Source of the DNA: CAUJGQ01 sp042408665
GTDB lineage: Bacteria; Chloroflexota; Dehalococcoidia; CAUJGQ01
Assembly: GCA_042408665.1 (NCBI GenBank)
Contig: JBHOQW010000151.1
Span: 10,226-74,225, forward strand
Length of the DNA: 64,000 nucleotides
Direction: 5' to 3'
The notes below the pieces were generated by a model. That model worked only from the letters and a program-made list of their open reading frames with translations. It was not told the origin of the DNA and searched no databases. Positions 40,270 through 48,835 of the stretch are shown one piece after another. A program made the translations under genes and the position numbers. Position 1 is the first letter of the stretch, and every line of letters starts with the position of its first letter.

Positions 40270-40989
40270 TCAGTTGCGGCTGGGGCCGGGGCCGGTGGCG
40301 CTGGGGCCGGCCGGGGTGGGGACCACCTGCGGTGTGGCCGGCTGGGCGCGTAGCAGGGCCGCCTCGCGCTGGGCGAGCTGTTTGGTCTCCTCCAGCAACT
40401 TGGGTGCCTCGGTGCCGTTCACGCTTTGCGCAAAGGTAGTGAGCGTGGCGTGGACGTTGCGCACGCGCAGGTAGACGAAGTACTGCACGTACCGCTCGGT
40501 GGCCGAGCCGCGGGAGAACTCGGCGCGCCAGGCGGTCTGTTCGTCCAAGCCCAGCCCGTCCAGTGGCACCTCTGTAACCTGAATGTTCGCCGTATCGAAG
40601 CCGCGCAGCGCGATCACGCGCTGAACCGTGTCCCGTCCGCCGGCGCCGACGGCCGTCTGCGCGAACTTCTCCGATGACTCTTCCAGCGAGGGGAAAAGGG
40701 TGGCCTGGATGGTGACGCGGGTGGCGCCGGTGGTGGAGCCGGGGTCGGCAGGGTCGCGGTCCCAGGCGCGGTTCCACTGTCCGGTAAAGAGCGTGCCCTC
40801 CTGCATCTTCCACTGCCCCGGCAGGAACGCCTTCTCGTCCAGCACGAGCTGGCGCGGGTCGACCGCGATCAGCGTCTGCACGATCGGGGTGGTCGTGGCC
40901 GGCAGCCGCGCACGACGGTTGGTCTCCACCGGGGCGCAGGCCGCGGCGAGCAGCGTCGCGACGGCGCCGGCGATCAGCAGCGAGCGCAT
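40270..40989 (-). CDS. Hypothetical lipoprotein
   Basis: The 239-residue protein has an N-terminal lipoprotein signal, LLAAAC, with Cys18 as the lipidated residue, so it is anchored on the outer face of the cell membrane. The mature part contains alternating strands (RVTIQATLFPSLEESSEKF, YVQYFVYLRVRNVHATL) and a Pro-rich end. No domain is recognised; the pattern suggests a stress-type or PsbP-like fold, but that is a guess. ATG 40989 is the only sensible start. It converges with the hypothetical helical gene at 39.7 kb. Confidence 0.75.
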   Translation of the reverse strand: MRSLLIAGAVATLLAAACAPVETNRRARLPATTTPIVQTLIAVDPRQLVLDEKAFLPGQWKMQEGTLFTGQWNRAWDRDPADPGSTTGATRVTIQATLFPSLEESSEKFAQTAVGAGGRDTVQRVIALRGFDTANIQVTEVPLDGLGLDEQTAWRAEFSRGSATERYVQYFVYLRVRNVHATLTTFAQSVNGTEAPKLLEETKQLAQREAALLRAQPATPQVVPTPAGPSATGPGPSRN

Positions 40990-41172
40990 GGGGCCTCCAC
41001 AGGGGTCCAGGGTGTGCGATGACCGCCCCTCACCGTATCACGCCGCCGCCGCGCTGTGCACCACATCTGCCTCGGCCTCACACCCGATTCGGCACCCGAT
41101 TCACGCGCAAGCGAAGTTAACCTCGGGCCGCCGGCGGGCGTTCCGCTTATAGCTGGGCTCCATAGCCTTTGC

Positions 41173-41178
41173 TACAGT
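41173..41178 (+). promoter_or_regulatory. -10 element (GC-TACAGT) for the DUF5667 gene
   Basis: TTTGCTACAGTGG gives an extended-type -10 box; transcription from here would leave a leader of about 85 bases before GTG 41268. No -35 box is clear. Confidence 0.45.
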
Positions 41179-41267
41179 GGAAATCCCGGCCGGGCCCTGG
41201 GGCGTGGCCCGGCGGAGTGGGCGCGGACGGCACGGTGCCCGGTGCCGCGCGTCCTGGGTGGTGTGAC

Positions 41268-42740
41268 GTGCGGATCCTCTTCCGCCGGCCACCGGCGGAG
41301 CGTTTCGGCGAGGTGCTGGCGCGCTGCCTGGCCGCCATCGAGGCGGGCGAGGCCACGGTGGAGTCGTGCCTGGCCGCCCATCCGCGGCACGCCGCCCGCC
41401 TAGGGCCGCTGTTGCGCGCCGCGGCCGGCGTGCGTCGCGGCCTGAGCAGCGCCACCCCCGACCCGGCCTTTGCCCAGCGGCTGCGCGCCCGCGTGTTGGC
41501 CGCAGCGGCCGCGCCCTCGGCGGTCGCGCGTCCGGCACCGTGGTGGCATGGGCTGCGGCGGCCGGCCTTGGCGATGGCGGCGGCCGCGCTGGTGCTGCTG
41601 GCGATGGTGCTGGCGCCCGTGGCGGCGGTCACCAGCGCCGACGCCCTCCCGGGCGATTGGAACTACGGCCTCAAGCTCAAGACCGAGGAAGTGCTGCTCG
41701 CCCTGGGCCTGCGCGACCACCTGGACCGCGCCGATGAACGGGCGCGCGAGATCCGACAGCTCGCCGTTATCGGCCGTTACCAGGAGATCCCGGAGGTGAC
41801 GCGCGCCTACCGGGCCGAGCTGGCGGAGGCGACCAAACCCCTGGAGCGGCCGCAGGCAGCGCCGCCGCAGGAGGTGCGCCGCATCGAGCAGCGCGTGGCG
41901 GTCCAGCAGACGGTGATCCAACAGGCGGCGGCGAAGGTGGAGCAGGAGGCCCAGCAGGCAGCCGCGGCCGGCCCGCCGCCACCGGTGGTGGTGGAGGCGC
42001 ACCAGGCGGCGCAGGTCGCCCTCAGCGCCGCGGCGCAGACGCGCCGGCAAGCGAATCGCGCCGCCGAGGCGCAGGCGCAGGAGCGCGCCACCCCGGCGGG
42101 AACGAGCTCGTCCGCACCCACGCCGACCGCTGAGCCTGCCGAGACCGCCACACCCCCGTCCCGGCAGACCGAAGCCCCAGCGGAGGGCACGCCCGACGCA
42201 ACGGGCACCCCGGAGGCCACCGCCCGCCCCGGCGGCCCGCCCGGCGCCGTCGCGCTGCCCACGCTGCCGCCCACTACATCGACGACAACGGCGCCCGCGC
42301 CGCCTCCGCCGACCCGCGCGGTCGCGCCACCGCCGGCCGCGGCATCGGCTCCACCTGCCTCCACCCCGGCCCCGAGCACGCCGTCGCCCACGCCCACGCC
42401 GCGCCCGACCGGTGCGCCCACCGCGCTGCCGACGGTCACGCCAACGCCCGCTTCAACGCCGGCTGGCTCGGGTGTGACGGTGCTGGAGCTACGGCCGGGC
42501 GTGTACAACTTCCTGTACACCGGCCCGGCCGGCCCGATCGACACCGTGCTGGCGGCGTTGGGGCTGGACGGCAAGTATCAGTGGGTGGAGTGGCGGCCTG
42601 CCGGCAGCCCGTTGACCGTGCGGTACGAGCCGGGGGTGACCGGCTTCCGCCCGGTGATCACACCCTACGCCGTGGTGACCGTGCTGATCACGTCGCCCGC
42701 GAGCGTGCCGCAGGGTGTGCTCGTGCCGCTGTTACGGTAG
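41268..42740 (+). CDS. DUF5667 membrane protein with long Thr/Pro-rich region
   Basis: The 490 residues begin with a cytosolic helical part like an anti-sigma or zinc-finger-less sensor (RCLAAIEAGEATVESCLAAHP, residues 17-37) and a transmembrane helix at about 98-120. The DUF5667 domain follows with DALPGDWNYGLKLKTEEVLLALGLRDHL (about 123-150). Next come coiled-coil-like Gln/Ala-rich helices (180-260), then about 140 residues of Thr, Pro, Ala and Ser. A compact C-terminal domain follows at about 402-490 (VTVLELRPGVYNFLYTGP, YQWVEWRPAGSPLTVRYEPG) that may bind a surface ligand. DUF5667 is common in Actinobacteria and Chloroflexota, of unknown role. GTG 41268 has a weak GGTGGTG site. Confidence 0.78.
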   Translation: MRILFRRPPAERFGEVLARCLAAIEAGEATVESCLAAHPRHAARLGPLLRAAAGVRRGLSSATPDPAFAQRLRARVLAAAAAPSAVARPAPWWHGLRRPALAMAAAALVLLAMVLAPVAAVTSADALPGDWNYGLKLKTEEVLLALGLRDHLDRADERAREIRQLAVIGRYQEIPEVTRAYRAELAEATKPLERPQAAPPQEVRRIEQRVAVQQTVIQQAAAKVEQEAQQAAAAGPPPPVVVEAHQAAQVALSAAAQTRRQANRAAEAQAQERATPAGTSSSAPTPTAEPAETATPPSRQTEAPAEGTPDATGTPEATARPGGPPGAVALPTLPPTTSTTTAPAPPPPTRAVAPPPAAASAPPASTPAPSTPSPTPTPRPTGAPTALPTVTPTPASTPAGSGVTVLELRPGVYNFLYTGPAGPIDTVLAALGLDGKYQWVEWRPAGSPLTVRYEPGVTGFRPVITPYAVVTVLITSPASVPQGVLVPLLR

Positions 42741-42819
42741 CGGCGCGGCCGAACTCGGTGAGAGGCGGCGAACCGACGGTGCCCGCCGAAGTGCGCGCTT
42801 GACGAATGATCCACAATGA

Positions 42820-42855
42820 AAGCAGAGCGGGCCGCACGACGGCGCCGCTCTGCTT
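42820..42855. terminator. Hairpin between convergent genes (first of two)
   Basis: Arms AAGCAGAGCGG (42820-42830) and CCGCTCTGCTT (42845-42855) pair over 11 bases with a 14-base loop, followed by pyrimidine-rich TCCTCCCTCC. A likely terminator of the DUF5667 gene. Confidence 0.75.
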
Positions 42856-42867
42856 CCTCCCTCCTCT

Positions 42868-42902
42868 GGAACCCGTGGGCGAGGCCACTCCCCACGGGTT
42901 CC
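42868..42902. terminator. Hairpin between convergent genes (second of two)
   Basis: Arms GGAACCCGTGGG (42868-42879) and CCCACGGGTTCC (42891-42902) pair over 12 bases. It lies closer to the end of the minus-strand gene at 42998, which it may terminate. Confidence 0.7.
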
Positions 42903-42997
42903 CCTTGTGGGTACGTCTAGGCCCGCCCCGGTGGATTTCAAGAACTCTGTCCGCTCGCTTCCCGGGCGGGGGCTGGCCGTCACCGTTCGCGGACGGC

Positions 42998-44023
42998 TTA
43001 ACGCACCAGGTAGGGAGCGGAGTACGCCACGCCGCTCCCCTCGCCTCCTTCGACGCTGTAGTGGAAGGCCAGGCGGTAGATGCCGGGCCCCGGCGCGCCC
43101 GGCAGGGTCTGCGTCCGCGACTCGCCGGGGCGGACGATCTGAGCGATGGCCGAACAGGGAAGCAGTGGCTCCGGCACCGGCGCGCGCTGCCAGCCTTCCG
43201 GCCCGAACCACTCGATGCGGAACGGCCCGCAGGCGTAGCCACCGCCGGCTGTCACCGCCACGGCGCCCTCGTTGCTCACCGTGCCGGTCACGAGATCACC
43301 GACGGCGTATTCGTCGCGGTCGGTCGTCACGCGCAGGACGACAGGCGACGCCGGGGCGTTGATAAGCGTGATCACGTCGCGCACCACGATCCAGTCGCCC
43401 GGCATCCGGCGGGCGAGCGTGTAGCGGTTTTCTACCCACTGGTCCTGCTCCAGCGCCAGCTCGCCCGTGCCCAGCCACCGCTCCTGGTAGAGCCAGTGCT
43501 CCACCGTCCGCACCTGCGCCGTGCTACCGCTCCATGCCATGTCTACCAATCTGATGCTCAACAGGCGTGGGGTGGCGTAGCGGCCTGCTGCACGCAACAG
43601 CGCTATCTGGCCTTGCAGCTCGGCGAACGCCTCGCCGCCCCAGGCTATAGACAGCACCCGTGGGTCCAGGGTGCGGAAGGCGCGCACAAAGGCCAGGTTG
43701 GCGCGGTTGACGGCCGCCGCCAGCTCCTGCGCGGGGGGACAGCGCGGCGGCAGTGGGATGGCCGGGGCGGCGCGTTCGATCACATCCGGCGCGACCGCGG
43801 ACGTGGGCGGGCAGGGGCGCGGCGGCAGCGGCGCGGCCGGGGAGGGTTGGGTGCGGCCATCCCCTGCCTCTCCCGGCGCTTCGATGGGAAGCTCCAGGCA
43901 GGCTCCCACCTCATCCGGATCACACACGCCCTCCTGCGCCCGCGCCGGTGCCGGTCTCACCGCAAGCAGCGTGAACACCAGTACGGCCAGCGCTAGCTCT
44001 CCTGCACGGTGGAACCGCCGCAT
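42998..44023 (-). CDS. Secreted hypothetical protein
   Basis: The 341 residues have a signal peptide (about 1-29, ending PAPARAQ) and a Pro-rich stretch at 45-95. A domain at about 98-225 of mixed helix and strand resembles an NTF2-like fold (NRANLAFVRAFRTLDPRVLS, YQERWLGTGELALEQDQWVENRYTL, GDWIVVRDV). A C-terminal beta-sandwich follows at about 225-341 (VVLRVTTDRDEYAVGDLVTGTVSNEG, GPGIYRLAFHYSVEG). It is probably exported. No precise family is recognised. AGGGGG precedes ATG 44023. Confidence 0.75.
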   Translation of the reverse strand: MRRFHRAGELALAVLVFTLLAVRPAPARAQEGVCDPDEVGACLELPIEAPGEAGDGRTQPSPAAPLPPRPCPPTSAVAPDVIERAAPAIPLPPRCPPAQELAAAVNRANLAFVRAFRTLDPRVLSIAWGGEAFAELQGQIALLRAAGRYATPRLLSIRLVDMAWSGSTAQVRTVEHWLYQERWLGTGELALEQDQWVENRYTLARRMPGDWIVVRDVITLINAPASPVVLRVTTDRDEYAVGDLVTGTVSNEGAVAVTAGGGYACGPFRIEWFGPEGWQRAPVPEPLLPCSAIAQIVRPGESRTQTLPGAPGPGIYRLAFHYSVEGGEGSGVAYSAPYLVR

Positions 44024-44251
44024 GGCACCCCCTCCCCCGGCCGACGGCCGATCGAACCTCGCTTGCGATAACGGTCATCAATGTGGGGTGTTTCACCCGC
44101 ACGGGCCACGCGGTTCGGCGGCAAATCCCCGACGGAGCGCGGTCGGAAGGAGGGGGCCGAACGGCCCGCGGGATACGTCTTCAGGACGGTTGCCGGATCG
44201 ACGGCCGCGCGGCACACTCGGTACAGGCAACGACGCAGGGAGGATGCAGGG

Positions 44252-44662
44252 ATGACCACGAACGCCGGCCGGGTACGCGTGCTCATCGCCGATGCTCGCG
44301 CGGATGTCCGCGAGGCGCTGGCGGCGCTCCTGGAGGCGACGGACGACTTCGAAGTCATCGGTGAGGCGGCCTCCCCGGAGGAGGCCGCGGCCCGCGCCCC
44401 GGCCCTGCGGCCGGACGTTATTCTGGTTGACCCGTGCGGCGAGTATCACGGCGCGCTCGCGCAACTGGCACGCGACACGAAAACCCTGGTGATCCTCACC
44501 CTGCGCGTCGGCACCACCTGCCGGGCGCGAGCGCGCGACCTCGGCGCGCTCGTGATCGATAAGGGCACCGGCCCCGAAGACCTGCTCGCCATCCTGCGCC
44601 GCGCCTGCTGTCCTTCCCCGGACACGCGCGGCGCGGTTGCATCTCCGTCCACCGAGCCCTAA
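44252..44662 (+). CDS. Single-domain response regulator (NarL/LuxR-type receiver without output)
   Basis: The 136-residue receiver with NarL-type style has VRVLIADARADVREALAALLE, phosphorylation site Asp60 (DVILVDPCGEY), Thr in VILTLRVG and Lys in VIDKGTGPEDL. The acidic pair is reduced to one Asp (ADA). The HTH output domain that normally follows is absent; after residue 118 there is only a short Ser/Pro tail. GCAGGGAGG precedes ATG 44252. Its 3' end overlaps the convergent yqeY by four bases. Confidence 0.87.
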   Translation: MTTNAGRVRVLIADARADVREALAALLEATDDFEVIGEAASPEEAAARAPALRPDVILVDPCGEYHGALAQLARDTKTLVILTLRVGTTCRARARDLGALVIDKGTGPEDLLAILRRACCPSPDTRGAVASPSTEP

Positions 44663-45111
44663 CGCGCTCCGGCCAGCAGCTCGGTTACCACCTCGTTGAT
44701 GACGCGCCCCTCGGCCTGGCCCGCCAGCCGCTTGATCAGCACCGGCATCACCTTGCCTTTATCGCCCGGCCCTCTGGCCCCCGTCTCCGCGATCACGTCC
44801 CGCGCCGCGGCCACGATCTCCTCACGGGTGAGCTGGCGGGGCAGGTAGGCCTGCAAGACGTCGATCTCGGCCTGTTCGTTCTCCGCCAGGTCCGGCCGGT
44901 TGCCTTTGCGGAACTCCGCAATGCTGTCGCGTCGCTGTTTGATCTCCCGTTGGAGTACCTGGAGGACGCCCGCGTCGTCCAGCTCGCGGCCGGCGGCGAT
45001 CTCCGCGTTGCGGATGGCCGCGCTCACCATCCGCAACGCGATCTTGCGCCGCTCGTCGCCGCTGCGAATGGCCTCTTTCAAATCGGCAGCGATGCGCTCT
45101 TTCAACGTCAT
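44659..45111 (-). CDS. yqeY: GatB/YqeY domain-containing protein
   Basis: This 150-residue stand-alone YqeY protein has MTLKERIAADLKEAIRSGDERRKIALRMVSAAIRN at the start, then QREIKQRRDSIAEFRKGNRPDLAENEQAEI, LQAYLPRQLTREEI, and KGKVMPVLIKRLAGQAEGRVINEVVTELL, the full family path. YqeY resembles the tRNA-binding tail of GatB and may act in tRNA-linked metabolism, though its role is unsettled. GAGGGAGG precedes ATG 45111; an upstream in-frame ATG at 45147 would add 12 residues. Confidence 0.93.
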   Translation of the reverse strand: MTLKERIAADLKEAIRSGDERRKIALRMVSAAIRNAEIAAGRELDDAGVLQVLQREIKQRRDSIAEFRKGNRPDLAENEQAEIDVLQAYLPRQLTREEIVAAARDVIAETGARGPGDKGKVMPVLIKRLAGQAEGRVINEVVTELLAGAR

Positions 45112-45411
45112 GGTGGAGACCTCCCTCTGAGTCCTCAGGGCGGCCACCGCGCCGCCCCCGATTCACCGTACCGCCGTGATGTAGCGTCGGCACAGGCCCG
45201 TTTGGCCGCGGTGGGGCCGCTTCCGTGCCGCAGGGCTTGTCCGTACCAGCCAGTTCCTACACATTTCCTGCGTCGCTCTTACGATCGGGCGGCAGGTGAG
45301 CTGCTACCATCGCGGTGACCCGCGGTAACCGCGCCGTTGCCGGCCCGGCCGTCCGATCTCCGCCGCCGGTCGAGCGGCCTCGCTCCGATACTCCGATACA
45401 GGGGTTGGACC
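45112..45411. other. Intergenic region with a small palindrome
   Basis: No gene is supported here. A 13-base palindrome, CGCGGT-A-ACCGCG, lies at 45321-45333, 78 bases before the GTG at 45412, and may be an operator. GATACAGG at 45396-45403 is a possible -10 region. Confidence 0.4.
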
Positions 45412-46011
45412 GTGGAAACCGCTCCGCAGCGCTCCCCGCGCATCGATGTGATCGGCCTCTCTGCCGCACTGCGGCGTGCCATCGCGGCCGACCTGCCCTA
45501 CCACCGTATCCGGCAGCTGCCACCATCGTCGCGTCCGGACGCGACGCAGGATCAGGCCTACAGCCGCCCCGCGCTCGTGATCGTCGATGCCACGGCCGCC
45601 GACGCGCATGCCGAGCGGGACGCGGCCTGGCGGCGGTGGGGCACAGACCTGCCGGTGGTGGAGGTCAACCGCACGACGCCCGTCGCCCGCGTGTGGCTGG
45701 CGCCGGCCCATGTGGAAGTGGTTGAGCTTGGCCCCGGGTTCCTGGCCCCCTACCTGCCCCCCCAGCGCCTCCCTGGGGGGAGGGAGCCTGATATGCCGGC
45801 TCCCGACCGGCCCACCCCGTCCACCGAACGGTCGCGATGGCGGATGCACCGGCTCTTCGTCCCGGTGCGGCCGGCGATCTACGGGGCCGTCAGCCTGGCG
45901 CTCATCGCGCTGGACCGCCGGCTGGGCGTGGCGATGATCGGCGTCGTGGTAGTGGCGCTGGTGCTGGCCGCCCTCCTGCGCCGGCGTGCGCGCCTGCCAT
46001 CGCGGGGGTAA
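45412..46011 (+). CDS. Hypothetical protein with C-terminal membrane helices
   Basis: The 199 residues start VETAPQRSPRIDVIGLSAALRRAIAADLPYHRI. The first 120 have a receiver-like alternation of strands and helices (RPALVIVDATAADA, TDLPVVEVN, VEVVELGPGFLAPYL) but no phosphorylation site set, so this is speculative. The C-terminal 50 contain two hydrophobic helices at about 147-160 and 165-185 with an Arg-rich end. Between them is a hairpin in the DNA (arms CCCCCCAG and CTGGGGGG, 45758-45780) encoding a Pro-rich linker. GTG 45412 has GGGG before it. The family is unknown. Confidence 0.6.
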   Translation: METAPQRSPRIDVIGLSAALRRAIAADLPYHRIRQLPPSSRPDATQDQAYSRPALVIVDATAADAHAERDAAWRRWGTDLPVVEVNRTTPVARVWLAPAHVEVVELGPGFLAPYLPPQRLPGGREPDMPAPDRPTPSTERSRWRMHRLFVPVRPAIYGAVSLALIALDRRLGVAMIGVVVVALVLAALLRRRARLPSRG

Positions 46012-47692
46012 CCTCACGCCCCCACGGCGCGGGAACCCACCGTCCCACCGTTGGCCCCTCACCATCCCGCGCCCGCTCATAGACGAGCTCACCCGCGCGG
46101 TACACCGCCTCCACCCGCACCGCGCGCAGGGCGTCCGGCGGCACGGTGCGCGGGTCGGCGGAGAGCACCACGATGTCGGCGCGTCGGCCCGGGGCCAGCG
46201 ATCCCTCCTCGTCTGCCGTGAACGTGGCTCGGGCGGCGTGCACGGTCGCCATGCGCAGCGCCTCTTCCACCGTCAGCCGCTGCTCGGGGGCATGGACGTC
46301 ACCGCCCACCGTGGCCCGGGTCACGGCGGCCCACACGTGCAGCAGCGGGTGGAGCGGGTAGCACGGCGCGTCCGAGCTGGCGGCCACGGTGACGCCGGCC
46401 GCGAGCAGGTCGCGCAGGGGCAGGTAACGCAGTCCCTCCGCCAGCGGCGCCCGCGCCACGTGGCCGGCGTGGTAGGTGATCGCCAGGGGCTGAGTGACCA
46501 CCACCGCGCCCACGGCGGCCAGTCGGCGGATGAGGGCGTCCGACAAGAGCACGGCGTGCTCGATGCGAAAGCGCGGCTCTCGGTGCGGGTGCTTCGCCCG
46601 CGCCCGCTCCATGGCGGTGAGCGCCATGGCCACGGCGATATCGCCAGCGGCGTGCACCGCGACCTGGAGACCGCGCGCGTGCGCCGCCTCCACCAGTGCG
46701 TCCAACTCCTCCTGGCGGTAGAACGCGCGCGGTGGGCGTGGGGCCGGATGCGCCGGGTGGCCGACCCGCGAGGCGGCCGTAGTGTTGCCCCCGCCGTCCA
46801 CGAACAGCTTGACCCCCACCAGGCGGAACGCCCCATCCCCGCTGCCGGCATCGGGCCACGTCGCTGGATCGGTGAGGCAGGCGCGCGGCGGCGCGAACAG
46901 CCCCTCGGCGCTGCCGCAGTAGGCGCTCACCCGTAGCGGCAGGCCGTCACCGGCCGCGGCGGTCTGATACAGGCCCAGGAGCGGCGGGCCGACGTAGGCG
47001 TCGCCCAGGGCGGTGATGCCGGCGGCGAGGTGGGCGCGGGCGTTGGCCTGGAACAGCGCCGGCGCGTACACGGCCACCCGCTCCGCGTAGGCGCGCAGCG
47101 AGACGGCCTGGGCCGCGTTGGTGGCCGTCTCGTACAGCAGGCCGAGGGGCAGGCCTAGCGGATCGCGCACGATCCAGCCGCCGGGCGGGTCGGGCGTCTG
47201 GGCCCCGAGGCCGAGCGCGGCCAGTGCCGCCGAGTTGAGCACACAGCGGTGCACGCTCCAGTGCACCAGCACCACCGGATGGTCCGGTGCCGCCGCGTCC
47301 AGTTCAAAGCGGGTGGGATGACGCCGCTCGCGCAGGGCGGTCTCGTCGTAGCCGTGGGCGCGGATCCAAGCCCCGGCCGGCAGCGTGACGGCGAGGGCAT
47401 GGATCCGCTCCTGCAGCTCGGCGATGGAGCGCAGCGGCGGTGTACGGCAGTCGGCCTCGGCGGGGGCCAGGGCCGTGAGGGAGAAATGGTTGTGCGGGTC
47501 GATGAACCCCGGGCAGGCGAAGCGCCCGCCCAGGTCGATGACCGCCGTGTCGCGCTCGCGCCGGGCCAGCAGCGCGGCGGTGGCGCCGGTGGCGCGCACG
47601 CGGCCGCCGGCCACGGCCACCGCCTCCGCCTGCGGCCGGGCCGGGTCCATGGTCAGGATGCGGCCGTTCACGAACAGCGTCTCGATCCTCAC
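45902..47692 (-). CDS. Amidohydrolase family protein, YtcJ-like
   Basis: This 596-residue amidohydrolase begins RIETLFVNGRILTMDP, then the metal motif PGFIDPHNHFS. The YtcJ-type markers are IRAHGYDETAL, GVKLFVDGGGNTT, VAVHAAGDIAV, FRIEHAVLLSD, SSDAPCYPLHPLL and ADIVVLSADP. Related enzymes hydrolyse amide or exoenzyme substrates; the true substrate is unknown. The last 50 residues are unstructured and overlap the convergent gene by 110 bases, so the original stop may have been lost. GTG 47692 is chosen because TATACT sits only nine bases upstream with no ribosome site, suggesting a leaderless mRNA. The frame is open to 47971 but that part looks non-coding. Confidence 0.88.
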   Translation of the reverse strand: MRIETLFVNGRILTMDPARPQAEAVAVAGGRVRATGATAALLARRERDTAVIDLGGRFACPGFIDPHNHFSLTALAPAEADCRTPPLRSIAELQERIHALAVTLPAGAWIRAHGYDETALRERRHPTRFELDAAAPDHPVVLVHWSVHRCVLNSAALAALGLGAQTPDPPGGWIVRDPLGLPLGLLYETATNAAQAVSLRAYAERVAVYAPALFQANARAHLAAGITALGDAYVGPPLLGLYQTAAAGDGLPLRVSAYCGSAEGLFAPPRACLTDPATWPDAGSGDGAFRLVGVKLFVDGGGNTTAASRVGHPAHPAPRPPRAFYRQEELDALVEAAHARGLQVAVHAAGDIAVAMALTAMERARAKHPHREPRFRIEHAVLLSDALIRRLAAVGAVVVTQPLAITYHAGHVARAPLAEGLRYLPLRDLLAAGVTVAASSDAPCYPLHPLLHVWAAVTRATVGGDVHAPEQRLTVEEALRMATVHAARATFTADEEGSLAPGRRADIVVLSADPRTVPPDALRAVRVEAVYRAGELVYERARDGEGPTVGRWVPAPWGREVTPAMAGAHAGAGGRPAPAPLPRRRSSPRPAGGPAR

Positions 47693-47701
47693 GGTGGGGC
47701 C

Positions 47702-47707
47702 AGTATA
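47702..47707 (-). promoter_or_regulatory. -10 element TATACT directly before the amidohydrolase start
   Basis: Read leftward, AGGGTATACTGG ends nine bases before GTG 47692, so the transcript should start within a few bases of the start codon. Confidence 0.5.
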
Positions 47708-47783
47708 CCCTGTGCCTGGCGGTGCGGGCGCCCCGACCTGCAGGGACGCCGGCCGCACGCCAGTCTGTTTCAGGGAGGCGCCG

Positions 47784-48824
47784 ATGCGGGCAGCGTACGC
47801 GGTGAAGCTGGGCGGCGAGCGGCCGCTGGAGAACTTGGAGATCGGCGAGCGGCCCACGCCCACGCCGGGGCCGGGCGAGGCCCTGGTGCGGGTGCGGGCG
47901 GTATCCCTCAACCACCACGACCTGTGGACCCTGCGCGGGGTGGCCGGCGTGCCCATCGATCTGCCGCGCATCCTGGGTTGCGAGGCGGCTGGGGTGGTGG
48001 AGTCCTACGGACCCAACCGGCCGGCCGGCACGCCGGAGCCCGGCAGCGAGGTGGTGCTGTACCCGGTGGTGACGTGCGGCCACTGCGAGGCCTGCCTGGG
48101 GCCGGACCCGTCCCTCTGCCGCGAGTGGGGGATGCTCTCGGATAAGGTGGACGGCACGCTGGCGGACTACGTCGTGCTGCCCGCCGTCAACGTGCTGCCC
48201 AAGCCCGCGCACCTCTCGGACGCCGAGGCCGCCTGTCTGGGGACGGCCTTCCTCACCGGCTACCGCATGTTGTTCACGCGCGCGCGGCTGCGCCCCGGCG
48301 ACAGCGTGCTCATCCCAGGCGCCGGCGGCGGCCTGGCCACCGCCCTCATCCAGATGGGCAAGGCCGCCGGGCTGCGCGTGTTCGTCACCTCGCGCGATGA
48401 GGCCAAGCGCCAGGCGGCGCTCAAGATCGGGGCCGACCACGCCCTGGAGACGGGCCGCGGCTCCGCCCGCCGGGTGCTAGAGTTGACCGGCGGGCGGGGC
48501 GTGGACGCCGTCATGGAGAGCGTGGGCGAGCCCACCTGGGGCGAGAGCCTGCGCTCCCTGCGCCCCGGCGGGACCATCGTGGTGGCGGGCGCCACCGGTG
48601 GTCCCAACCCGCCGGCCGACCTGGCGCGCGTCTTCTGGCGCCAGCTCAACATCCTCGGCGCCTCGATGGGCACGCGCGACGACATGCTGGCCATGCTACG
48701 CCTGGTGGAAACGGCCCGGATCCAACCGGTGATTGACGCCCGCTTCCCCTTCGAGCGCACGCGCGAGGCGCTGGCCCGGTTGGAGGCCGGCCTGCAGATG
48801 GGCAAGATCGTGATCGAGCTGTAG
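47784..48824 (+). CDS. Zinc-type alcohol dehydrogenase-like (MDR) oxidoreductase
   Basis: This 346-residue medium-chain dehydrogenase has an N-terminal GroES-like domain with PRILGCEAAGVVES and the structural-zinc cysteines CGHCEACLGPDPSLC, then a Rossmann domain with VLIPGAGGGLATALIQMGKAAGLRVFVTSRDEAK and ESVGEPTWGESLRSLRPGG. The set CEA in place of GHE suggests altered catalytic-zinc coordination. It should use NAD(P)H; the substrate is unknown. CAGGGAGG precedes ATG 47784. It is divergent from the amidohydrolase gene. Confidence 0.9.
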   Translation: MRAAYAVKLGGERPLENLEIGERPTPTPGPGEALVRVRAVSLNHHDLWTLRGVAGVPIDLPRILGCEAAGVVESYGPNRPAGTPEPGSEVVLYPVVTCGHCEACLGPDPSLCREWGMLSDKVDGTLADYVVLPAVNVLPKPAHLSDAEAACLGTAFLTGYRMLFTRARLRPGDSVLIPGAGGGLATALIQMGKAAGLRVFVTSRDEAKRQAALKIGADHALETGRGSARRVLELTGGRGVDAVMESVGEPTWGESLRSLRPGGTIVVAGATGGPNPPADLARVFWRQLNILGASMGTRDDMLAMLRLVETARIQPVIDARFPFERTREALARLEAGLQMGKIVIEL

Positions 48825-48835
48825 CCGGCGGCCCG

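Noticed and set aside
47693..47971. N-terminal extension of the amidohydrolase to 47971
   Set aside because: The extra 93 residues overlap the divergent gene's promoter and start, and lack any amidohydrolase similarity.
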